A DNA stretch of 64,000 nt from Balanoglossus misakiensis (taxonomy: Eukaryota > Hemichordata). The stretch covers positions 5,394,001-5,458,000 of the forward strand of contig CM082592.2 in NCBI GenBank assembly GCA_040954595.2, in the 5' to 3' direction. Under the pieces are notes generated by a model. It made no database searches. It was given only the letters and a program-made list of their open reading frames with translations, and was not told the origin of the DNA. This document shows, in pieces, positions 25,885 to 37,136 of the stretch; position 1 is the stretch's first letter, and every line of letters starts with the position of its first letter. The translations under genes were made by a program, and so were the position numbers.

Positions 25885-26887
25885 CTAGGCTTCTGGATCT
25901 TGGATTGGTCGCTGCTGGTCATCGTTAATGCTGCGCTTGCGTATCAAATGCCGGTAATTCTCGGGTCTGAACACGGCGTCTGCGTTGTTGAAAAACGGGT
26001 GATTGGCGTCGATCTCGGGCAGGTCTTCGGGTAACTTAATCTTGACCAAACCTGGCATTAGGAACTCTTCTGCTGGCCTCAAATTCCAGTCTGGTAGAGG
26101 TATCTGAAATAAAATGATAATCCCGTTTATTGGGGAAAAAATATGGAAGGATGAATTCAGATGTAATCACGTGAAAGTAGTGTTTCCAGAAAATATCCAC
26201 TTACTTTGAACTTTGGTTCGCAGGGACCTGGAAGTGTTCTCTTACCCGATTTTATTCATCAGTTATCTCATAAGAAGTTGCATTCAAGGGATTGTATTTT
26301 AATACGCGATGAATACTCATTCCCACTTGGCAACAGGTTGGACTAAACACCGTTGGCTATAAATCATTTAAACTTGTTTTCATTTTTAGGCTAGGGCGCG
26401 GTAATTTCTTTGCAATACTGTGAGTGTTGTGTTTATCGTTGGAATATTTCATATTTTTTGTCTACAAATGTCTTGTGATCGGTAGAGGATGATAGCGTAA
26501 ATAACGATTGTCGATTTTTCTGCCTACATTTTAAGGATTCATTGGACGTGTGGCGATGTTTCGATCCGCTAGGTCATCCTCACCTTAATTTATAAGCAAA
26601 TATTTTCATTTCATACATGTTTTACTGGGACAACTTCGACAAACGGATTGACTTACACCATTTCCCAGGTTTAGAGTCGGATTTTGCGCATCCTGGCCTT
26701 CGTCTGCGCTGCTCCCTTCTTCGGCACCCGGCGTTGTGACTGTGCCATCGCTTCCGTCGGGGGCTGTCGAGGTCGCTGTATCGCCGCGACCGGCGCCCGG
26801 TAAAGCTTGGTCCTCCTTAGCATTATCCGCAGAAACACCGAGGAACACCAAGGCCAGAAGAAATCCCGCTGCACCAAGTAATTGCAT
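25885..26887 (-). CDS. Two-exon gene for an unrecognised secreted 149-aa protein
   Basis: Exon 1 is 26887-26657 and exon 2 is 26103-25885 (stop at 25885). The donor is GGT|GTAAGT, the acceptor TTTATTTCAG, and the junction is phase 0. Residues 1-20 (MQLLGAAGFLLALVFLGVSA) are a clear signal peptide. Residues 21-77 are a low-complexity acidic Ala/Gly/Thr/Asp linker. Residues 78-149 are more structured-looking, with PLPDWNLRPAEEFLMPGL, KLPEDLPEIDANHPFFN and FRPENYRHLIRKR, then an acidic tail SINDDQQRPIQDPEA. RKR could be a prohormone-type cleavage site. There are no cysteines. I do not recognise the family. It could be a peptide precursor or a matrix/immune secreted factor. It points away from the BRICHOS pair ~3.2 kb to the right, and like them has a TATA box. 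Confidence 0.7.
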
Positions 26888-26950
26888 GTCTTTCAGAAGT
26901 GATGTATCACGAACACCAGTTATTAACGGCGGCTGATAACTGCGCTGTTG

Positions 26951-26959
26951 TTTTATAAT
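26951..26959 (-). promoter_or_regulatory. TATA box of the secreted-protein gene
   Basis: The minus strand reads GATTATAAAAC about 65 nt before the start codon at 26887. That gives a start site near 26925 and a short 5' UTR. Confidence 0.6.
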
Positions 26960-29930
26960 CTGCCTGATTTGACGCGATTTTCAATCTTTTAATATAAAGG
27001 CAGATGGCACTCGTGTCTGCAGCAGGTAGACCCAGAATGAACCAATCAAAATAGTACACATTTCACTACAATATAACTATATTAATAATGGCATATTCTG
27101 TTGGTTATAATATTATAAATAATTCATTTTGGAACTTACGCGAACTTTTAAATCCACATTCGTGGATTGCTTAAGGCCGAATCGCCCAACCGCACAAAGT
27201 CTTCAGTATCTGCTATCGCGTATTTCTTGAAATAATGCAATTCATTACTTGAATTCTGTAAAAAGGTGAAAATCTAATTTTAAACACAGGAGGTCAGTTG
27301 AAAACGGGAACGTGAAAACCGAGGAAAGATACAGTATTTGAAAGGCAACTAGTTAGAGAAACGCAGCAAGCTTGCTGTGATTTTAGAGTAGGCCTAGACA
27401 TTTCCTGGTTGGACGATTACCAAACATTTATCAGTGTTTCGTACAAATTAAGCCCAAGTGACGCTTTCAATTGGAAAAGTACATAATTTACGGCGATCAC
27501 CAGAATGATAAAGATCTAGGGCTGAAATACACCTTTCCGCTCATTTGTTGGCAATCAGAAATATTTTCGTGAAAGTGATAAATAGTGCTATTGTCCAGCA
27601 GGTAAATTGATTTACAGCGTGTTTCCACTCATGATACTGCCCGACTTTTGCTTTTTATTATCAATTAATATATCACCAGCTGACTTCGCCCTTTTTTATT
27701 GGTACATAATGCTTTCAACATTTACAACCCCAAATTCAGGTTGTACAAACATGATCCTAATGAGGGGTCGCGACCGGTGATATCAAAAGAACTTGCTTTT
27801 GCTTTCCGGAAAAATTCTCTGTGTTTGTGTCAGGGGTAAGAATAGTGATGTGGCGTTTCTTATTTTTTCTGTGCTAAGTTTGCCGTATGGTTTTCATGCC
27901 AAACGTAGTCTTTTTTAACCGGATTGACATACTAAGTCATAAATTTACTCCCGATAAGTATTTCACCTTGGCGTAGAAAAATCACTGTCCCACGCAACTC
28001 ACGGTAGACCGTTTTTCGAAGTCCGTTACATTTTTGCTAAAGTCATGTGCCTATTCTAGTTTCATGCGGTTATTAACCAAGCCTGGCTAGATCTCGTTGA
28101 AATTCATTTATTACATCATACATGCATGTATCACTATTTGCAGTGCATAGTGTCAAGGAGAGGATTGAACCGGTAGTTAGGATAACCAAACTGATAACAT
28201 GTTACAATAAGTCAGTATACATGTCGTAATAATGTACTTACGTATATAAAGGTGAGGGTCAGAGAAGCCCGCTCATAAAATGCCAACGTGGTCGTCTGAT
28301 ATTTTAAAGTTATGCCTGCTTTGAAAGGAATTCGGTAACACGGAAATTCGAAAATTTACATGCCACCAATAAAGTTGACTGTTTCTCAGGCTGACCTTGA
28401 TTTTTTTCCAGGTGGTGCTAGGAATACGTGTGCACACATGTTGTTTTGCATTCAAACTCATGCGCTTTTACTGACGCAATTCATTTGTGGTATGCGCAAC
28501 CAAAGAATCTATATCCGCGTTATTGTGTGTCTTTCTGCGTCACCGGATCACCAGCTTTTGAAAATAAAAATGAAAATATTTATTGAAAAATGGTACAACT
28601 CTTTGATACTCCGTACTACATTGGGAAATGACTAAGCCTCGAGATGCCAGTTGGAGCAAATTGTTGTAGTGGACAAGTCTTTGAAACAACTGTTTTGCTA
28701 CAATGGTATAAAGTTACCCCAGGCTCTAATAGCCAGAATAACATTTAATACTTCTCATGCAAACACACTGCCACGGAGCCACTGTCTCTTTGCTATCATC
28801 CGTGCATGCTTGTTTTAAGTTTGCACCTTGCATCAAGCAATGACTGGCAATTGGTGTTTCCTTTCAAGAAGTGTAGCATTTAATGTGTTTGACAATCGAG
28901 TGGGTATATGGCACAACAAACACTCGTATCACCGTAATGGTTAAAAAACGGTTCAGGAATTTGTTTGTTTTACCTGTAAAACTCGAACTCAGTGGCATAC
29001 TAGGTAGCGTGAATAGTTACGTAGTTAAAAAGTGCAAGGCGTTTTAATGGGTTAGTGACACATAAATCTGTTTTCTAAATACCGTTGTATATAAAACCGC
29101 CACAAATCAAATCGAAACGTATGAAGTCGGCATAACACCGGTGCCAAAAGTGAGTTTGCTGAAGCTATAGCGAATGTTCAAGTACTAACCCCCACACACT
29201 GTGGTTGAATTATGATTGCGCTATTTTATTCTGTTGAACTCAGTATGCCGTTGGAAAGTTAGCTCTTCCTAGGCTATCGAAGTAATGTTTCATCCAGGAA
29301 AATTATTCCAGAAAAACAATGATTTGTGAAATCTGAAATGATGAAAGTACACTTTAAGGCAGCAACATGCACGGCTTTTCAGATCTGGCCGTACGCAGTC
29401 TGTGTTCACTGGAACGTCTGCGTAAAAATCTTTTTCCCTTCTCGACTGTTGTTAGAGTGGTGCCATGGGAAGTCAGGAATGTGACAGGTGTTTTGCCATC
29501 CCTATATTTCCATGAATTTCAAGAAAAGAAGACACGCAAGCCACGTGGCAAAAACATTGGACGTTGCTCAGTACTGTTTCGTTGTGGTGGTTAAAAAACG
29601 CCTAAGAGTTTAAAAGCGACACGGCAGTCGTTTTTTATTTATCGCTTTGATTAAGTGACAGCAAAACTGTGCATTCGTGTCATCAAATTCCATTGCTGTA
29701 GATGTTGTTGACGTTGAAAACACCTGCAATAAGCTTCGAATGTAGTTGTTACTAAGAAACTTTTGACCATGGCAACACTTTGAGAATTTAAAATTTCTTC
29801 GTTCTGTTTTCCGTGACAGAAAGTATGTAATTAATCAAAGCATTCTCTTTGTTAATTGTATGTTGATTTCACTATAATAAATTTCAATAAAACCCGGCGG
29901 TTTTTCCAAACCCGGATTTTTTTAGTAGTA
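26960..29930. other. 3-kb intergenic region with no recognised gene
   Basis: Read on both strands. No conserved protein segment, no further BRICHOS-type exon, and no tandem repeat or terminal repeat pair seen. Short open frames (e.g. 28360-28635, 29367-29594) lack splice or family support. Confidence 0.5.
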
Positions 29931-30019
29931 CACCCGGATACATACCAACTTTTCCTGTTGGCCTCCTGCCACCAGGAAATTATTTTCGCACGTATCTTGG
30001 TCAGACTAAGGTATATAAA
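29931..30019 (+). promoter_or_regulatory. Proximal promoter of BRICHOS peptide gene 1, with TATA box
   Basis: TATATAAA lies at 30012-30019, about 100 nt before the start codon. Upstream are an ACCCGGAT element (29932-29939), TTGGCCTCCTGCCAC (29958-29972, an NF1-like site with an imperfect right half) and AGGAAATTATT. The same elements in the same order and spacing precede gene 2, so the promoter was duplicated with the gene and is conserved. Confidence 0.65.
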
Positions 30020-30117
30020 TGCAGCAAGGTGCAGGGAGAAAGTCAGATTGCTATCTACCAGCATTAACTTCGTTAGCTTCATCATCTACCTGAGAAGAAT
30101 CCAGTAGAGGCAGCATC

Positions 30118-31853
30118 ATGAAAACTTTGGTGATCCTCATTTCTTGCCTGTTGTTGGCCACCGTGCAATCTGCCCCTACAGAGTCAGATGCACCAAAGGT
30201 ATTCCTTTAAACCATCTATTTCGTTTTCTGAATTTTCTCAGCTGTGAGAAGATCACTACCAGTTTAACAGAGTTTACTAGTAATACGTCGACCCGGTTTT
30301 GTTGTCTGTTTATATAAGTGACAGCATACTTGGATTTTTCTTCATTGCAAATGATGCGGCGCCACGTATTCGCTTTGTTGCTGAATGTATTTGAGATGAT
30401 TCTGCCAATGCGCCGCCAAGTTGTATCTTCTCCATTCCACAAGCTTTAACTTATTTATACCACACTCCTATCCCGTGTTATATTTTCTTTTCCCTGTGTA
30501 GAGTAACACGTACTCCGTGAAAATTACTGACAATGGCGTTGAGAAGGAAGAGGAGATCACTCTTGACGAAGAGAAGAATGTGGAAATATTCAAGACTGTC
30601 GATTCCGACGATGCTGAGATAATTGAAGATTTTGACGCGGTGGGTGACAACATACAACTTTTACTTTTAAGTTTTCTAACCGATTACATGTACATTGATT
30701 TTGTCCGCTGAACGCCTATAATATACGCTTCAAAATGTATGTTATTCAAGAATTAGCCAATTTCCAAAGAGTAATAACCAAAAATGTTAGAATTTGAGAA
30801 TACTTGCACAAAACATTAAAATAGATACAATTGTATTATCATCGAACTGAAGATAAAAACTCCGTTATAAGTGTACTGGTAAACGAGTCTTTAGCTCCAC
30901 CAAAACGATTTTTGGGGGTAAATCAGGAACATGGATTTCTTTAAAATAATTCACATTCAATTTTTTCTTTTTCTTGTTCAGGGAATTGAAGCCATAGTGC
31001 CCGCTGATGGTCCGTGTTACGTGAAACCGTTGAAGAGTGACGAGAGTGTGCCGCCCGCACAGTTGAAAACTGATATCGAAAGCGCAAAGGTGAATGCCGT
31101 ACAAATCGTTGTCATGTAGTCAACCGCCTACTGTGGCGAGTTTTGCTGTGAAAATAGACAATTTTCCGAACTCAACGAGACCCTGCGAGATCTCACGTGA
31201 CTAGGCAGTTTATATGGGGGGGGGCATGCTCTTGTGACACTGGTCAAAGAACACATGGTCCATCGTGTTAAAATGACATATTTTGTGGGGGGGGGGGGGG
31301 GTTAAACCCTCCCTAGTTTGGTTTTATAAAAAGCTTGACTTGTATTTCTCGGCTAGCAATCCTTATTGGGCAACCATGTGTTGCATAGACGTAACCGTTG
31401 CTCTTTTCCTTTTTAGGAGACAACTCAGGAAGCCGAGGAAAAACCGGATGACTACTACACGCTGGCCGGCACTCCGGTCAAAAATCGCGCTGTCGTCGGT
31501 GAAACCATCGGAGCAAAGTGTGAAGGCAGAGACATCTACTGGCTGGCGTCAGTTCCCCACGGAGATGAAAGTAGGTAGAATTTTGGAGATTTTTGGAATG
31601 TGAAATTTTGGAAGCGACATTTCTTTGTACAGTATTCCAGCACATTGTTATGCGCATGGCAGGTTGCATAAACCGACACACTGCAAATTGGCGAATGAAC
31701 AACTAACTCAAGATGCTTGTGTTTTTTTTTTCTATAGGTCGAGATAAACGCGGCTGCTACTGGTACCGGTACTGCAGGTACTACTACTACCGCTGCGGGT
31801 GGGGCCTGTGTTGGTACCGTCACTGCTGGTACATCGTGCGTTGTTATTACTAA
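30118..31853 (+). CDS. BRICHOS-domain precursor of a six-cysteine, aromatic-rich cationic peptide (gene 1, 198 aa)
   Basis: Five exons: 30118-30198, 30502-30639, 30982-31089, 31417-31570 and 31738-31853; phases close on TAA. Residues 1-18 (MKTLVILISCLLLATVQS) are a signal peptide. Residues ~30-155 form an acidic BRICHOS pro-region: conserved Asp near 70-72 (EDFDA), Cys85 in GPCYVKPL, Cys144 in AKCEGRDIYWL. The C...IYWL ending matches the BRICHOS signature of chondromodulin, ITM2 and arenicin-type precursors. RDKR (162-165) is a furin-type site. Residues 166-198 are the predicted mature peptide, encoded with the cleavage site on exon 5. In polychaetes such precursors release beta-hairpin antimicrobial peptides, and the BRICHOS part acts as a chaperone for the hairpin. 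Here the antimicrobial role is inference from architecture. Tandem partner of the gene at 34787. Confidence 0.9.
31738..31853 (+). other. Exon 5 of gene 1: predicted mature peptide, 33 residues, six Cys
   Basis: Begins SRDKR|GC. In mature numbering cysteines are at 2, 8, 15, 20, 25 and 31. Pairs 2-31 and 8-25 are symmetric about residue 16.5. 15-20 brackets a GWGL turn, so three nested bonds are plausible, with a small register slip (sum 35 against 33). There are 11 Tyr and 4 Trp in 33 residues, five Arg, and no acidic residue. The first eleven residues resemble those of gene 2 (GCxWxRYCRxY). Confidence 0.8.
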
Positions 31854-32227
31854 GTACCGCGACTGAGATTACGTCCACGCCGATGTTCGCATGTTCCTGT
31901 ACCGATGTAATTTTCAATGTTTTATTAGTCGAGAGCGCTAGCCTTAAAGATGGCAATGTGTTTTGTCACAATTGTGTATTTAGTTTAGGCTATCCTGCAT
32001 GGTTTATTGCGTCTGGCAATTTTGATTTCTGCTTTTAAAGTCGGATGTATCATATCCGAAGCAAAATTCATACTGTAATTTTGATGTCTGATGTACAATA
32101 TACCGGTACCTCTCTCTCTAGGGTATATGAATGTACGTAGCACCTTTATTACTCGAAATTAATGCAACCTGTTGAAAATAAGTGGATACTACGGGTGCAG
32201 CTTTTATATTCCACTAGTATTAAGTCA

Positions 32228-32233
32228 AATAAA
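32228..32233 (+). terminator. Polyadenylation signal AATAAA of BRICHOS gene 1
   Basis: AATAAAAGTTAA about 375 nt after the stop. The same AATAAAAGTTAA phrase ends gene 2 (36851), which supports its use and the duplication of the whole transcription unit. Confidence 0.7.
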
Positions 32234-34308
32234 AGTTAATGAAGGAGAAAACTGTACGTGTGTCTGAGTGGTTCTTTTTAAATCATAGATGTCGTTAGTA
32301 TGTCCGGCTTTCTAACTTTTACGTTTTTGTAGACAATGTCTCTTCGTTAACATCTTTAAACTTGCCACCGGTATGAGTTTTTGTCTCTGCCACAGCTACC
32401 ATGGACGTTGAGTGTAGACAATCACAACTTTTCGCGGGGTGGACACACCCTCAAGGCCAGAACAACAGTTTAAGTTTGTGTTTACATAACCCGATTCTTG
32501 GGTTAAAAACGGGACCCGCACCAGAGTGATCCAGTAATTAAAGATAAATCGAGCCACCAAAAAAGCTTGGAACTCGTCCAACAAGGATATGTTTTTATTT
32601 TTCGGGGTTTCTCAAGTAAACAAGTATCGTCCTCTCTTACCTTGAATGAACGAACGAACGAATGAATGAAAGACTCTAAGTACAGCCCACACGAAAATAT
32701 CTTCTGCCTTAGCCTGGAAGACTTCGTCTTTCTTTCTGTCCGTTTCCAAGCTCAATTTAACAAAGACAATACGAATGTGTTTTATTCTACCTGTAAACAC
32801 GCCAAATCGATGTGTTTTCGAACTGTGTTAAATACATGTACGTACATTATTATAAACTACATACCACGCCCGAAATACAGAAAGTGCGCACATGCAGTGT
32901 GCCAGGTAGCGGGACCGCGGCACAGGAATTTACCTTGTTTTTTAAGTTGCGCCAGTGTACGCAGTTCAAAAATAATCCATGTGATTTATAGATTTAGTGA
33001 CACAGAAACCTATCTACCTAATACAGTGTACTGATATCGGGGTAACGATCAACTTCATAGGTAAATATTCGTAACTTCAGGGTTGACAAACGCTCGAGTT
33101 GGCACGTAAGACTAAAGCCCCAGTAGCTGGGCGTTGTTGTTGTTTGTTTGTTTTTGCATTTTTTTTCATGATTTTATTTTCAAACTTTAATAGACTGGTC
33201 CATTGAAATGTATGCACAAACACATTACCAACCACTGAATGTGACTGTACATATCAATGCGAAATATTTAAGTAAACGGGTGTCGCACCCCTTTATTCAG
33301 CCATGCATTGCAATAGTTTATATACAACTATAGTGGTATGATGCACATCGGTGTTAGAATCAACAGTGAAAGTTGTGTCGATCGTTTGTCGACTTAGGAT
33401 AAGGGGAAAAAAGAATAATTTTATCGATTGAAAATATGCTAAAATGGGACAGCTATTTGGAGCTTTAATGAGATCTCGATGATAAAGACGTGAATGTTAT
33501 GAGGTAGATTTTAACGGTCAGACTGTTGACTTTTTACGTACAAAGAGCGTGAGAAAACTAGCCTTGACCTAAGTTAATAATTGACGGATATTTCTAATGT
33601 AGTCGTCACTGTTGCTGCAATAGTGGCGCATAGAGGATAATGTTGTTCCGCACGGGTTAGTTGCGCATCGGGTATGATAGGACACGGAATAGTTCTTGTG
33701 TTCACACGAAAACTTTAATAATAAATAGGGTAAATGGTTTTTGCATCTGCGTTCATGTGTACATGTGTAGGCTTACACATAGCAACACTTCATTTTGCAC
33801 GGGGCGTTTGCAGGTGCACGCATATAGTTCTGAAATTTGGCGAGATCGTCGACTCGTCATACACCTGACTGTGTACATCAGTACTCCAATCCTGTTATGC
33901 ACGCTTAAACGTTTGATTTGGCACGCATCTTAGGATATTTTAATTGTCGCGAATGAAGTCCCAAAGTCCCACGAACTTTCCATATGCGTTTGCGAAATAT
34001 TTTGAGAAAAACGTAAAAACAAATCAAACCGTTTCGCAGAATTTCGCAATGGTGACGTGCAAATAACAGACAAAACTCAAGTAGCCATGTCAATATTGAC
34101 CAATTGTTGTTTACTGTCAACTGAATCCTTCGGTCATTGCTACCATTTCAAAGAAAAGTGGGTTTACTACACCTCACGTCACCTAAAGGTGGTGGACAGG
34201 GTTTGTACCTTGCGCTAATTTTCAAATTGATTTGTCGAACATAAAGAGTGCGGCAATATTGTTCAAAAAGTAACCTTTCTCCGTTTTTTTCCAAGGAAAT
34301 TTTGTTAT

Positions 34309-34361
34309 CATTCATTCATTCATTCATTCATTCATTCATTCATTCATTCATTCATTCATTC
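34309..34361. repeat. (ATTC)n tetranucleotide microsatellite
   Basis: About thirteen uninterrupted ATTC units, ~240 bp before the gene 2 promoter block. Confidence 0.95.
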
Positions 34362-34383
34362 GATCAATCAAACAAATCATTGT

Positions 34384-34527
<144 letters not shown>

Positions 34528-34600
34528 CGACTATCGTTGGTTATGTATAATACACAAGAACATCTTAGATGAGTTCTTCGAACCCAAACTTTTAATCAGT

Positions 34601-34690
34601 CAACCCGGATGCCCATCGTTACGTCCCGTTGGCTCCCTGCCAATAGGAAAAATTATTCTTGTGCATCATGACCAGACGAAGCTATATAAT
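34601..34690 (+). promoter_or_regulatory. Proximal promoter of BRICHOS peptide gene 2, with TATA box
   Basis: TATATAAT lies at 34683-34690. Upstream come ACCCGGAT (34603-34610), a perfect NF1 palindrome TTGGCTCCCTGCCAA (34629-34643), then AGGAAAAATTATT and CAGACGAAG next to the TATA box. Order and spacing parallel gene 1. Confidence 0.65.
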
Positions 34691-34786
34691 AGCAGCGGGG
34701 AGCGTGGTAGAGCCAAATTGCATTGAGACTCACTCAAATTCACAGCCAAAGAATATACAACCTGAGAAGTATCCAACGGAGACAAC

Positions 34787-36314
34787 ATGAAAACTTTGGT
34801 GATCTTCGTCGCTTGCCTGTTACTGGCCAGTGTACAGTCCGCTCCCACTGAGCCGGGGGCCTCCGAGGTAATCAGAAAATCGTGGTTTCTTCTTAGCGAT
34901 GATAAGCCCAGCAGCAGCTTTAAGAGACAGTCTGGTTTTCAGGTGTTGGCATTGTCATCAGAATATCTGCCTGAGTACGCAAGAATTCCATTTTTGGAAA
35001 TTATCGAAAGCCACGTACATTCTTGCAATGCAGGCCTATATACAACATTTTGTCCAATAGTGTCACAATTTTACCGAAGTATTTATTAAGCCGCTATTGC
35101 AAATTTGGTATTTTTCTATACTCTCACGTTTTTTCCTTGTCATACTTATTTTGCGCCTCTCACTTTCTGCGTGTGCTATTTTATTTCTGGTGCAGGTTGC
35201 TACGTACGCCGTCAAACTCAAGGCCAAGGGAGTCGTGAAGGAAGAGGCGGTCACTGTTGACGAAGAGAAGAACGTAGAGACGTTCAAAACGGTCGATTCC
35301 GACGATGCAGAGATAGTTCAAGATTTTGACGCGGTGAGCGTCGATAAATTGCAAATTAGACGTCTTTAATAGGGAAGAACCGGTTGATTTCTGGGGGTGG
35401 GAGAATTATGTATGTCAGGATTTTTTTCTGTTGCCAGGCCTTCTTTTTGTCCAGGCATTGCTGTTGGTCTTCATATGAAATATCTTTCGTTTTCTTGTGC
35501 AGGGATTAGAAGCCGTAGTCCCCAGGTATGGTCCGTGTTACGTGAGGCCATTGAACAGTGATGAGAGCGTCCCACCAAAAGAGTTGAAGGATGACTTAGA
35601 AAGCGCTAAGGTGAGTTATGGAAAAATGAAATGCCCGCTGTATAGTATACTACAAAGTCCGTTTTGTCATGTAGTGTGTAGGTTACACACACGGCTTCGA
35701 ACTTAAAGTGAATTTGTTAAAGTCGCTTGCTACCGCTCTACGGTCGACAGGATCTGCCTAACTGAAAATCATGCTCATTTTTCTCCGTATCCAGGACACA
35801 ACTCCGGTAGCCGAGGAAAAACCGGATGACTACTACACGCTGGCCGGCACTCCCGTCAAAAATCGCGCTGTCGTCGGTGATACCATCGGAGCAAAGTGTG
35901 AAGGCAGAGACATCTACTGGCTGGCGTCAGTTCCCCACGGAGATGCAAGTAGGTGACATTTTTTAAAACCTTTTTAGTCATTTTTGGAACTGATCTGCTG
36001 TGATTACCCGAGGAAGGGCAACGGTGCATAAAAGTCATTCGTGGGATTTTGGTCCGCAACTTTGTCTACGAACGGTACCTCATGGTTCAACAGGCACTGG
36101 AGTTACCCGTACTTAGCAATACTTGCAATGACATTTTCGCTGCACTCCAACCTATTCCTATTGTGATTATGATAATTATATCATTCTTTTTTAATCATTA
36201 TAACTCTTATCAGGTCGCGATAAACGTGGCTGCTCCTGGTGGAGATACTGCAGGTTTTACCTCATTAACGGAGTTTGGTATTATCGTTGCTGGTTGATCT
36301 GGCGTTGCACTTAA
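34787..36314 (+). CDS. BRICHOS-domain precursor of a four-cysteine beta-hairpin peptide (gene 2, 193 aa)
   Basis: Five exons: 34787-34867, 35196-35333, 35503-35610, 35795-35948 and 36214-36314. Exons 1-4 have exactly the lengths of gene 1 (81, 138, 108, 154 nt). Signal peptide MKTLVIFVACLLLASVQS. BRICHOS pro-region with Asp near 70-72, Cys85 (GPCYVRPL) and Cys144 (AKCEGRDIYWL). RDKR at 162-165 is followed by a 28-residue cationic C-terminal peptide. Expected path: secretion, BRICHOS-assisted folding, furin-type cleavage, release of a membrane-active hairpin. The first steps follow from known arenicin-type precursors; activity here is inferred. The intron lengths differ from gene 1, so the duplication is not very recent. 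It converges on the TLCD3-type gene. Confidence 0.9.
36214..36314 (+). other. Exon 5 of gene 2: predicted mature peptide, 28 residues, four Cys
   Basis: Cysteines are at 2, 8, 21 and 27, so both 2-27 and 8-21 sum to 29. That centres the hairpin exactly on Asn14-Gly15, the best two-residue beta-turn. Cross-strand partners include Trp4-Trp25, Arg9-Arg20, Phe10-Tyr19 and Tyr11-Tyr18. Four Arg, five Trp, four Tyr, no acidic residues. Confidence 0.85.
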
Positions 36315-36850
36315 GTGCTGACATCAAGTCCACGCCGTCGGTCACCGTGATTTTGTCCATGTGCTATTTTTTACGTGTACTTACAGAACCTCAGTGAAAT
36401 TTGTCAAATCATAGTCCAGTGTAGTACTCAACGTTTTATTAGTCGAGAACGGATGATTCGAGCAAGGGTAGCCATGAGTGGGTTTGTATACGTATGTTTC
36501 ATAGGCTTGTACGTGGGTCTGCTGTTCTGCAGATATACATATATTTTTTTTATAGAACTGCAAATTGGGTCGTAGTGTATGTATATACAGTATGTATAGT
36601 AATTTTAATTTCTGATGTACATTTTATCACAGCATTTTTTTTCACTTTTAGAAGATTTTTTCTTTTCATTTGAACTTCACTTGTACATTGACTTACGTCT
36701 CTGTTGTCTTTGCCAATCCCATCCCAACATGCACGTGGTAATTGCGGTTGTCATATTTCTTTATACATTGTTATTTAAACATACATGTAATACTTTTTTT
36801 AAATTATGTTATACTTTACTATTGGATTTTTTACAAGAGAGTCAAATCTC

Positions 36851-36856
36851 AATAAA
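36851..36856 (+). terminator. Polyadenylation signal AATAAA of BRICHOS gene 2
   Basis: AATAAAAGTTAAC, ~540 nt after the stop. Same context as the gene 1 signal. Confidence 0.7.
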
Positions 36857-37121
36857 AGTTAACACGAAAGAGAACTGAGTTTGTGTATTTGATTTTAGAA
36901 CATAGCTGACTTCAGTCAAAACCGAACTCACAATACTGGCTATATAGTGATACCTCTCAGTCTCTATTAATTTAAAGATGCCTCTGGGACCTGAAAATCT
37001 GTCCTTAATAGAGAGGTGTCCTTACTAGACAGGTAATAGTCTATTCAAAACTGTGACTTGAATAAGTGTCCCGATTTGAACAGTGTCTGTAATGACAGTC
37101 TTCACTGTATACTTGTTCAGT
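36857..37121. other. Convergent gene gap with a short inverted repeat
   Basis: Only ~265 bp separate the 3' ends of BRICHOS gene 2 and the TLCD3-type gene. The inverted pair CTCTATTAA / TTAATAGAG (about 36962-37013), with flanking AGAGGTGTCC and AGACAGG phrases, resembles a dispersed repeat end. Too little to classify. Confidence 0.35.
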
Positions 37122-37127
37122 TTTATT
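37122..37127 (-). terminator. Candidate polyadenylation signal of the TLCD3-type gene
   Basis: TTTATT on the plus strand, 10 nt after the stop codon. It would give a very short 3' UTR. No better AATAAA is seen before the opposing gene's end. Confidence 0.4.
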
Positions 37128-37136
37128 AATCAGTGG

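Noticed and set aside
28360-29594. Plus-strand short frames in the 27-30 kb spacer
   Set aside because: No signal peptide, conserved motif or splice continuity; base composition as in surrounding non-coding DNA.
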